From NCBI GenBank assembly GCA_025869455.1, contig JAOZVT010000789.1, forward strand, positions 1 through 5,288: DNA of 5,288 bases, read 5' to 3'. The DNA comes from Prosthecobacter sp. (GTDB lineage Bacteria > Verrucomicrobiota > Verrucomicrobiia > Verrucomicrobiales > Verrucomicrobiaceae). The position numbers and the translations under genes are program-made. The notes under the pieces are model-generated. The model was not told the DNA's origin. It worked only from the letters and a program-made list of their open reading frames with translations, and made no database searches. This document shows positions 1 to 5,288 of this stretch, one piece after another (the stretch's first letter is position 1; each line of letters begins with the position of its first letter).

Positions 1-1023
1 GCTTGGCTTTTCATCTTGAGACGGAGGAATTGTAGCCTCCGAAATCCCCTCCACCTTCACTTCATGCACCCTTGTCTGCCCAGCATCTTTCACTCCCACT
101 AGCAACCGATTACCCTCTCTTTGGAAATAAGGCTGCCCCCCGATAAAACTTAGTTTTTCCAAAGCCTCAGGTTTCTCCAAATTCGTCAGTTCTATTCCTG
201 TCAGAAACGTTTTGACGCCCGAAACAGCGTCTTTCTTTGTGCTCAGCAAATGCAGCTTGGAGCCAATCAAGAGACAATCCACGAAGAGTCCATCCACAGG
301 CACATCCCCCACCAAGGTAGGGACGCCATCCGTCATGCGAATCAAAGCAATCGTCGTCGCCCCAAGATGCTTTTTGTCAATGGAACGGCCTAACAAGGCC
401 AACTGCGTAGCGGTGGGGTCCAAGACAAATATTCGCTGCCCCACCAGCGGCAATCTCAACGTGCCAGTCCGCAGTGGATTGGTTGGATCACTCAAGTCCA
501 AAATCTGCAAACCGCGATACTGATTAAAGTAAAATAATTGGTTAGCCTCAATCTGCCACAAGTCAGGCCCCGTCATTTCGGCCATGGCAGGCGTCAATAC
601 ATTCTCTTTCGGCATCTCCTTCAGACGATCCATGCTGCCAGATGGGACTATCTCGCTTGTCGCTTCAGATCGCACAAATTGACGCTTCCCATACACAAAC
701 CGAGCAGGAAATTTGGGGGTGCGATACCCCTGCACACGCACTTCATCAGGCGAAACTCCCGCAGGCAGAGTAAAACTGATATTGCGCATTTTTTCCCGAT
801 TCAAACTGCGGGGATACTGCACACCGATTGGCTTCCACCCTGGGCCTGTCCGCCGCTCTAATACCACCTGCTGATAACTCAGCGCAAGTGGCACCGATAT
901 CTCCTGCCCTGAGACCTTGGTGCGTAGGGTCACCGGAACTGAGCCAGGGGCAGCGGCTTGCAACACCGATGCGAAGAACATCAGAATCCAAGCAACAAAT
1001 AGGACGCGGTGAAGGGGGGGCAC
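1..1023 (-). CDS. Secreted beta-propeller domain protein, N-terminal part (runs off left edge)
   Basis: An open minus-strand frame of 341 codons runs from a GTG at 1023 to the window edge without a stop; the C-terminus is outside. The GTG start is chosen because it gives a classic signal peptide: His5/Arg6, a hydrophobic core (LFVAWILMFFASVL, residues 8-21) and an Ala-rich cleavage region near residues 22-25. The inner ATG at 981 would cut that core, and a TTG at 1071 lies inside a probable terminator hairpin. Residues 30-150 are beta-rich with no family I can name. From residue 154 (DLWQIEANQLFYFNQYRGLQ, then ILDLSDPTNP) the sequence has the look of blades in the secreted C-terminal beta-propeller family distantly related to WD40 repeats (PF09826-type): an xLYxxNxYRGLxIxDLSDPxxP pattern followed by repeated strand pairs to residue 325. 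Export is well supported. Family assignment is from memory of the motif. Its binding partner or function is unknown. There is no clear Shine-Dalgarno before the GTG. Confidence 0.82.
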   Translation of the reverse strand, partial: MPPLHRVLFVAWILMFFASVLQAAAPGSVPVTLRTKVSGQEISVPLALSYQQVVLERRTGPGWKPIGVQYPRSLNREKMRNISFTLPAGVSPDEVRVQGYRTPKFPARFVYGKRQFVRSEATSEIVPSGSMDRLKEMPKENVLTPAMAEMTGPDLWQIEANQLFYFNQYRGLQILDLSDPTNPLRTGTLRLPLVGQRIFVLDPTATQLALLGRSIDKKHLGATTIALIRMTDGVPTLVGDVPVDGLFVDCLLIGSKLHLLSTKKDAVSGVKTFLTGIELTNLEKPEALEKLSFIGGQPYFQREGNRLLVGVKDAGQTRVHEVKVEGISEATIPPSQDEKPS

Positions 1024-1049
1024 AACGAAGGGAGGGTATCGTGTTGTAC

Positions 1050-1080
1050 AAAAAAGAGACCTGACTAGCAAGTCAGTTCC
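1050..1080 (-). terminator. Probable Rho-independent terminator downstream of the sulfatase gene
   Basis: Read on the minus strand, a 6-bp perfect stem CTGACT / AGTCAG (1076-1071 and 1066-1061) closes a TGCT loop. It is extended by three more pairs (one of them G-U) beyond a single A-G mismatch. The stem is followed by CTCTTTTTT, a pyrimidine tract ending in six T at 1055-1050. It lies 57 bp past the sulfatase stop and just before the start of the beta-propeller gene. The stem is only moderately stable, so partial readthrough into the next gene is possible. Confidence 0.6.
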
Positions 1081-1136
1081 TTACCCCCCACCTGAAAAGA
1101 AACGATTTCAGTCCATTGAGACTTGTAATGCCTTCC

Positions 1137-2762
1137 TCATTTCTTCTTCCCCTTGCCTTTTGCTGCGGCTTTTGGCTGGAGATCCATTGTTTTCTTCGCC
1201 AGCTCCGAATATTCATCCGTCTGCTTTTGCCAGATGGTCTCCAGTTCCTTGACTTTCTCCGGCATTTGAGAGGCCAGATTGTGAGCCTCGGCTCGATCTG
1301 TTTTCAGGTCGTAGAGTTCCCAGGCATCCCCTTTGGCCGCCACCAGTTTCCAGTCACCCACGCGCACCGCGCGGTTGCCCTCATGCAGCCACCAAATGGA
1401 GTCACGCTGAATAACTTCATCCTTCGCAAAGGCAGGCACTAAACTCTTGCCCGGTGCTTCTGGGATAGCCTCGCCTTCCCAGGTCTTTGGCTTTTCCACC
1501 CCAGCCAATTCCAGGATCGTCGGCACGATGTCCACCATGTGGGCTGGTGTCTGACGCAGCTCACCGTGAGCCGAAATACCTTTGGGCCAATGAGCAATCA
1601 AAGGGGTGCTGATCCCGCCCTCATGCACCCATGTTTTATGACGGCGAAAAGGCGTGTTGCTGGCACTGGAAAAACCAGGCCCCAGGCACAGATACGTGGC
1701 CGCGCTGCCCGGTGCAGCTTTAGGATCATGCCCGCCGTTGCGCACCATGATCTCTGCGCTCGCGCCATTATCTGAGGCAAAAAAGATGACCGTATTATCA
1801 TAGGCCCCCATGTCCTTGAGCTGCTGAATGATACGCCCGATCTCCCGATCCATGCGATCCACCATCGCCGCATGAATGGCCATCTTGGTGGCCTGGAACC
1901 GGCGCTGCTCATCCGTCAAGTCAGCCCAAGGCAGCGGACGATTGATTTCACCTGGACCCAGGATTTTGAAGGCTTCTGGGAAATCATACGGCGGTCCTAC
2001 ATCCGTCTCCAGAGCGGACAATTCCGTATTCACAATGCCCATCTCCTTTTGACGTTTGAACCTTGCCTCACGCATGGCCTCCCAACCTTGCAAATACTTG
2101 TCCCGATAACGTGCGATGTCCTCTGGCAACGCATGCAGGGGAAAGTGCGGTGCAATGAAGGGTATGTAATGGAAGAACGGCCGATCTGCATACTTCGCGG
2201 CATGCTCTTTTAGGCAATCGATGGCATGATCTGCCACAGCGATGGTGGTGTAATAACCCGTTTCATCTTCTGGCACCTTGACGGGCACATCATCAACGAA
2301 GTTACCCTTAGCACTGAAGAAATTACCCTGATTACGAGTATCGAGTGAACGATCAAATCCGGCCTCCAGCACAGGCCCATCAATGTGCCACTTGCCACTG
2401 TGATAATTGCGATAACCCGCAGGCTTTAGAAAGTCAGGCAACAGTCGCGCCCAAGGCTGCCGCACCCCACGACCACCGCCACCTAACCCAGGCAACTCAT
2501 CGCGATGAATCTCCTGCGCATAATAGCCCGTCATCAGCGCCCCCCGGGTCGGCCAGCAGCGGGCCGTATTGTAAAATTGGGTAAACCGCAGCCCATTCGT
2601 CGCCAGTGAGTCCATATTGGGTGTCGCAATGTCGCCCCCATAACAGCCCAGATCTGAAAACCCCATGTCATCTGCCAAGATGAACACCACATTGGGTTTA
2701 TCCGCCGCTGAGGCTGTCAGCAGTCCGAGAGTTGTGAAAAGGAGAGAAAAAAATACGCGCAT
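1137..2762 (-). CDS. Exported sulfatase (arylsulfatase-type, formylglycine-dependent)
   Basis: This is a type I sulfatase of the alkaline phosphatase superfamily, expected to hydrolyse sulfate esters outside the cytoplasm after Cys is converted to formylglycine. Numbering is from the ATG at 2762 (541 aa). Residues 1-20 are a signal peptide with a TASA cleavage region. Asp31-Asp32 (ILADDMGFSDLGCYGG) are the N-terminal metal ligands. Cys69 in CWPTRGALMTG fits the CxPxR maturation motif, with Thr where the strict consensus has Ser/Ala. KWH at 124-126 and His206 (IAPHFPLH) are typical active-site residues. Asp331-Asn332 (ASDNGAS) are metal ligands, and Lys376/His380 (HKTWVHEGG) are sulfate-binding positions. 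The C-terminal sulfatase segment follows (DWKLV, ELYDL). The protein ends in a lysine-rich tail, KGKGKKK. The frame stays open up to an ATG at 2813 (558 aa); I prefer 2762 because it gives a normal short signal peptide, though no clear ribosome binding site precedes it. It follows the 2874-4136 gene in the same direction. The substrate is not determinable. Confidence 0.95.
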   Translation of the reverse strand: MRVFFSLLFTTLGLLTASAADKPNVVFILADDMGFSDLGCYGGDIATPNMDSLATNGLRFTQFYNTARCWPTRGALMTGYYAQEIHRDELPGLGGGGRGVRQPWARLLPDFLKPAGYRNYHSGKWHIDGPVLEAGFDRSLDTRNQGNFFSAKGNFVDDVPVKVPEDETGYYTTIAVADHAIDCLKEHAAKYADRPFFHYIPFIAPHFPLHALPEDIARYRDKYLQGWEAMREARFKRQKEMGIVNTELSALETDVGPPYDFPEAFKILGPGEINRPLPWADLTDEQRRFQATKMAIHAAMVDRMDREIGRIIQQLKDMGAYDNTVIFFASDNGASAEIMVRNGGHDPKAAPGSAATYLCLGPGFSSASNTPFRRHKTWVHEGGISTPLIAHWPKGISAHGELRQTPAHMVDIVPTILELAGVEKPKTWEGEAIPEAPGKSLVPAFAKDEVIQRDSIWWLHEGNRAVRVGDWKLVAAKGDAWELYDLKTDRAEAHNLASQMPEKVKELETIWQKQTDEYSELAKKTMDLQPKAAAKGKGKKK

Positions 2763-2819
2763 GGAACCCATGAGAACGACGCTCACAGAACTCTCTTGCA
2801 TCACCACGATCATGAGCCT

Positions 2820-2851
2820 TCAGAGAACCGCTTTAGACATCACAACTCCCC
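2820..2851 (-). promoter_or_regulatory. Possible leader mini-ORF (six codons) with ribosome binding site, upstream of the sulfatase
   Basis: On the minus strand, GGGGAG (2851-2846) lies 5 nt before an ATG at 2840. It opens a six-codon frame, MSKAVL, closed by a TGA ending at 2820. This is the best-looking Shine-Dalgarno plus start in the sulfatase upstream region, and it is in the same frame as the sulfatase ORF. A second purine stretch, GAAGG (2821-2817), overlaps the TGA and lies 3 nt before the ATG at 2813. It may be a leader peptide that couples translation, or a chance ORF. Nothing in the six residues suggests amino-acid attenuation. Confidence 0.3.
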
Positions 2852-2873
2852 TGCACAGCTAGCCTGCATTCAG

Positions 2874-4136
2874 CTACAACGCCTGAAAACGGCGAGCTTT
2901 CCAATACGCGGCAAGATGGAAAATGATACCGCAGCTAGAGTTATGCAGATAGTCGCTTTGTAGGATCACCGCTTGGAGTTGCTGCTTTTGTTCGTCCGTC
3001 ATTTGAGGATCCTCCACCATCAAAGAAATCAGCGCCGATTCTCCCGCTTCACGAATCAGATGCCAGACCTCACGATACGGTCCCCACTGCGGATTCAGGT
3101 AGCCCTTTTGATCCTTCCACTCCTTCACCAGACGCCAGTCAGGCCCCAGCATCCGCATTTCTTCAGGACTCTTTTTAGCCAGTCCCTTCAGCGTGTAACT
3201 GAGACGCCGCTCCGCCAGAGAACTCACATGCTGCATGGTGGTGGCAATGGTGCTTTTCAGTTCCTTGTCCGGCTCCAAGTCATAGAGCAATTCCAGAGAA
3301 GCCTGCATCTGCAGGAGTGCATAGGCTGGTTTGTTTTTATCTGGATTGGCCGATTGTGCCACGGCCTCCGCCACATACTTGCGCCATTCCAGCTTGTAAC
3401 GTTCATCACCCGTCACATCCCAGGCCGCCGCATAGATCATCGGCAGTCGAGCCGCTTCGTGAGCCTGCACATTCCACATGCGACAAATGCCCAGCGGACA
3501 TCTCTTTCCATCCGCCCGACAAAAATCATAATCATTGGCAGGAATGACAAACTCAATCATACGATCCGCCACTGCCGCCAGAATTTTGCGAATCTCCACC
3601 TTCGTCGCCTCATCCGCCAATGGGCTGTGATAATACTTCCACAGCCCATGCACAAAGTGCGTGTATTGATCCCGCGAAGAATTGATATAGACACTTTTCT
3701 GGTCCTCGGGACAAACATTCCTGGCCACGAATCCCGGCACTCCATGCACCGTGGCACAACGGCTCATGCCCGCAAAAACCTCAGCCGCACGTTCGCTCAA
3801 ACTTGCCTCTCCCGTTACCGCAAAACGATCGCAAATCAGGCTCAGCATCGCCCCGCCCAAGATCATGCCATCTTCCATCCCTGTGCTGTAACCACAAGGG
3901 TTCGGATACTGACGCCCCACCTCCTCAGCCGTGGGCAAATGTGCCTGCTCTTTCCCCGGCTCATAGCTGCTCAGGTAATCCATGAAGGTCTGCACATCCT
4001 TCTGATAAAAACGCCCCCAGGCGACCTCCCACGCGTCATTCATCTTCGCCTCCAGAGTTGCCTTTGGCTCCTCTGCCTGAACACGGCTGAAGACAGAAAA
4101 AAGAAGGACGGTAAGAAATGCAAAAGAAGCTTTCAT
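2874..4136 (-). CDS. Exported helical protein of unknown function, paired with the sulfatase
   Basis: The protein has 420 residues, starting at the ATG at 4136. The frame also has a TTG one codon upstream, but ATG is the natural start. Residues 1-21 are a signal peptide (Lys2, hydrophobic FAFLTVLLFSVF, cleavage after VQA). The mature part is almost entirely amphipathic helix, recalling (alpha/alpha)-barrel carbohydrate-active proteins, although I cannot place it in a named family. Notable patches are PNPCGYSTGMEDGMILGG (78-95), SRDQYTHFVHGLWKYYHSPLAD (from 154), CRADGKRCPLGICRMWN (206-222) and HNSSCGIIFHLAAYW (398-412). Conserved-looking acidic and His residues in the first two patches (Glu88, Asp89, Asp157, His160, His163) would be catalytic candidates if it is an enzyme. 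There are eight cysteines at 81, 102, 127, 142, 206, 213, 218 and 402, which is compatible with disulfides in an exported protein. It precedes the sulfatase by 111 bp in the same direction with no terminator between, so a role in handling the same sulfated glycan is plausible inference. No Shine-Dalgarno is visible; the leader is pyrimidine-rich. Confidence 0.9.
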   Translation of the reverse strand: MKASFAFLTVLLFSVFSRVQAEEPKATLEAKMNDAWEVAWGRFYQKDVQTFMDYLSSYEPGKEQAHLPTAEEVGRQYPNPCGYSTGMEDGMILGGAMLSLICDRFAVTGEASLSERAAEVFAGMSRCATVHGVPGFVARNVCPEDQKSVYINSSRDQYTHFVHGLWKYYHSPLADEATKVEIRKILAAVADRMIEFVIPANDYDFCRADGKRCPLGICRMWNVQAHEAARLPMIYAAAWDVTGDERYKLEWRKYVAEAVAQSANPDKNKPAYALLQMQASLELLYDLEPDKELKSTIATTMQHVSSLAERRLSYTLKGLAKKSPEEMRMLGPDWRLVKEWKDQKGYLNPQWGPYREVWHLIREAGESALISLMVEDPQMTDEQKQQLQAVILQSDYLHNSSCGIIFHLAAYWKARRFQAL

Positions 4137-4183
4137 CAAGAAAAAGAAAAGGCAGGAAGACTAGGCCACACAGGCGCTGCATG

Positions 4184-4220
4184 ACTATACTTTGTAAAGA
4201 AAGGATGATGCATTCCTTTC
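4184..4220 (-). promoter_or_regulatory. Candidate promoter and palindromic operator for the minus-strand operon
   Basis: On the minus strand, TATAGT (4189-4184) matches five of six positions of a sigma70 -10 box and would place the start of transcription near 4177, about 40 nt before the ATG at 4136. There is no good -35 hexamer at 16-18 bp. That position is instead covered by a 7-bp perfect inverted repeat, GAAAGGA (4199-4205) and TCCTTTC (4214-4220), separated by 8 bp. A poor -35 overlapped by a dyad would suit a regulated, activator-dependent promoter. This is inferred from position and symmetry only. Confidence 0.35.
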
Positions 4221-4374
4221 ATTCATTTTTGTGAATAGACGCGTGGCAAATAAACCGCCAGCACACCCAGGACTCTCATAAAAACTGGCTCGAACTTCGG
4301 GAGCAGGCCACGAAGACTAAGCACACTCAGAAACCTCCCACAAAACTTCGTTTTGTCATCGCCACATGCTCAGC

Positions 4375-4403
4375 TTGCACCTCCTGGTTTCGCCAGCTAT
4401 GAG
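4375..4403 (+). promoter_or_regulatory. Candidate tatD promoter, possibly giving a leaderless transcript
   Basis: TTGCAC (4375-4380) and TATGAG (4398-4403) are separated by 17 bp, an optimal sigma70 spacing, and each matches four of six consensus positions. The start of transcription would fall at about 4409-4411, on or next to the tatD ATG. No convincing Shine-Dalgarno precedes that ATG, which is compatible with a leaderless mRNA. Chance matches of this quality are common. Confidence 0.25.
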
Positions 4404-4408
4404 ACCTC

Positions 4409-5200
4409 ATGTTTTTCGATACTCACACGCATCTGGGCAGCCATAAGTTCGATGACGATCTGCCTGCCATTCTGGAACGGGCGCGAGCGGCGGGTTTGAC
4501 GCGGATGCTGGCCCCGGCGACGGATTTGGCGAATGCCCGCAAGCTGCTAAGCATCGCAGAAAACGAGCCGGATGTGCGCGTGGCGGTGGGTATTCATCCC
4601 TGCGATGTGGATAGCGTTTCGGGAGAGACCTGGATCGCGGAATTGCGTGAACTGGCCCAGCATCCCAAAGTCGCCGCCATTGGCGAAATCGGCCTGGATT
4701 ACTTTCATGCACCTCCCGAGGGCTTTGACCTGCCAGCCTGGAAGGCACATCAGGCTCAGTGCCTGCGTCTGCAATTGGACTTAGCCGTCGAGCTGGGCCT
4801 GAACGTGGTGCTGCACAATCGCGAAAGCTGGGAGGACCTCACGGCCATTGTTATGCCGTATAGCGGCCGCCTACGCGGGGTCTTTCACTGCTACACTGGA
4901 ACACTGGAGCAGGCCCAGCCCTTGCTAGACGCAGGGCACCTGATTTCCTTCACGGGCATTGTCACCTTTAAGAATCCAGGGCCGGCGGGTGAAACTGTGC
5001 GCACGGTTCCTGCGGGGCATTACATGCTGGAGACAGATGCGCCTTATCTGGCCCCCGTGCCGCATCGCGGTCAGCGATGCGAACCAGCCTTTGTGGCGGA
5101 TACAGCCCGGGCTGTGGCAGCTCTACGGGGACAAAGCGTGGAAGACATTGCCCGTGACACAACCTTTACAGCTTTAGGCTTTTTCAAAGGGTTTTCCTGA
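4409..5200 (+). CDS. tatD: TatD family metal-dependent hydrolase (probable 3'-5' DNase)
   Basis: This is a complete 263-residue protein, the usual length for the family, starting with MFFDTHTHLG. It belongs to the amidohydrolase-like TIM-barrel TatD/YcfH/YabD group, cytoplasmic enzymes with metal-dependent DNase activity linked to DNA repair and quality control. The visible metal-site residues in order are His6 and His8 (DTHTHLG), Glu93 (IGEIGLDYF), His136 (VVLHNRES), His160 (GVFHCYTG) and Asp210 (LETDAPYL). Other signatures are GIHP (61-64), DYF (97-99), and PVPHRG (216-221) followed by Q-R-C-E-P, where many relatives have K-R-N-E-P. The extreme C-terminus (TTFTALGFFKGFS) lacks the Asn seen in the usual T-x-N-x-x-x-x-F ending; no catalytic residue is missing. 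It is transcribed away from the sulfatase operon and is probably monocistronic. There is no strong Shine-Dalgarno. The exact paralogue within the TatD group cannot be decided from sequence alone. Confidence 0.96.
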   Translation: MFFDTHTHLGSHKFDDDLPAILERARAAGLTRMLAPATDLANARKLLSIAENEPDVRVAVGIHPCDVDSVSGETWIAELRELAQHPKVAAIGEIGLDYFHAPPEGFDLPAWKAHQAQCLRLQLDLAVELGLNVVLHNRESWEDLTAIVMPYSGRLRGVFHCYTGTLEQAQPLLDAGHLISFTGIVTFKNPGPAGETVRTVPAGHYMLETDAPYLAPVPHRGQRCEPAFVADTARAVAALRGQSVEDIARDTTFTALGFFKGFS

Positions 5201-5288
5201 GGTTTACATCAGCTTATGATGGCAAAAGGCCTCCATTGTGCTCTATAACCGCGCAGCTTTAGCTCTCTACTTTACTCATGACCGCAAT
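5201..5288. other. Region downstream of tatD, no supportable gene
   Basis: No ORF of useful length and no clear hairpin plus T-tract terminator is visible in these 88 bp. One minus-strand frame is open from the right edge for nine codons to a TAA at 5261-5259. It could be the tail of a convergent gene outside the window, but nine codons cannot support a call. Confidence 0.5.

Larger units (their letters stand above)
4137..4408. other. Divergent intergenic region between the minus-strand operon and tatD
   Basis: These 272 bp separate two outward-facing genes and must hold both promoters. The left half (4181-4240) is AT-rich with a candidate minus-strand -10 box and an inverted repeat. The right half (4261-4360) has imperfect repeats: GCACACCCAG at 4261 and GCACACTCAG at 4321, exactly 60 bp apart, and AACTTCG at 4293 and 4344. 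Two small potential hairpins are present: CTTCG/CGAAG arms at 4295-4315, and ACAAAA-CTTCG-TTTTGT at 4340-4356. I see no coding sequence in it. Confidence 0.7.

Noticed and set aside
212..861. Two plus-strand frames of just over 100 codons (212-523 and 538-861)
   Set aside because: Both are antisense to the beta-propeller coding frame and have no recognisable motif.
746..1051. 101-codon minus-strand frame over the start of the beta-propeller gene
   Set aside because: It is a different frame from the one encoding the signal peptide and propeller motifs, and its Cys/Arg/Pro-rich product is not protein-like.
2862..2900. Terminator between the unknown gene and the sulfatase
   Set aside because: There is a short GCTAGC palindrome but no stable stem and no T-run, which favours cotranscription of the two genes.
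2973..4184. 403-codon open frame on the plus strand, antisense to the unknown exported protein
   Set aside because: It lies almost wholly over the minus-strand gene, which has a signal peptide and sensible composition. The antisense product is very rich in His, Arg and Leu with no recognisable domain, typical of a shadow frame.
4407..4748. 113-codon minus-strand frame overlapping tatD
   Set aside because: It is antisense to a certain TatD gene, and its composition is dominated by Arg/Pro/Ala as expected from a GC-rich shadow.
5201..5245. Terminator for tatD
   Set aside because: The only pairing seen (ATGG/CCAT around 5218-5235) is four base pairs with no T-tract, so no intrinsic terminator can be supported.
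5259..5288. Possible 3' end of a convergent minus-strand gene
   Set aside because: Only nine open codons before a TAA; too short to separate from chance.

Overview
The window looks like chromosomal DNA from a free-living Gram-negative bacterium, most likely of the Verrucomicrobia/Planctomycetes type. The evidence is an exported arylsulfatase-type protein with a CxPTR maturation motif, a second exported protein of unknown function beside it, and a secreted beta-propeller protein of a kind I associate with Verrucomicrobia. Shine-Dalgarno sequences are mostly weak or absent. The assignment to phylum is inference; the window contains no rRNA or other marker gene.

Layout. Positions 1-1023 (minus strand) hold the N-terminal 341 codons of a secreted beta-propeller-like protein that runs off the left edge. 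It does not appear as a long closed ORF because it has no stop in the window and probably starts at GTG. Positions 1050-1080 hold a probable intrinsic terminator reading on the minus strand. Positions 1137-2762 (up to 2813 if an earlier start is used), minus strand, encode the sulfatase. Positions 2874-4136, minus strand, encode an exported, mostly helical, cysteine-containing protein that I do not recognise. Positions 4137-4408 are a divergent intergenic region with candidate promoters, an inverted repeat and degenerate repeats. Positions 4409-5200, plus strand, encode a complete TatD-family metal-dependent hydrolase. Positions 5201-5288 hold no supportable gene.

How it fits together. The unknown exported protein and the sulfatase lie in the same direction about 110 bp apart, with no terminator between them, so they probably form one transcription unit starting near 4177 and ending at the terminator near 1050. 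A sulfatase next to an exported helical protein suggests breakdown of a sulfated polysaccharide or glycan outside the cytoplasm, but the substrate cannot be read from the sequence. The beta-propeller gene follows the terminator and may be transcribed separately or by readthrough. TatD is a housekeeping nuclease/hydrolase, transcribed divergently and not obviously connected to the minus-strand genes.

No CRISPR array, tRNA, rRNA, insertion sequence or phage gene was seen. The most interesting items are the unrecognised exported protein (2874-4136), the promoter-region palindrome (4199-4220), and a six-codon leader ORF with a good ribosome binding site just upstream of the sulfatase.
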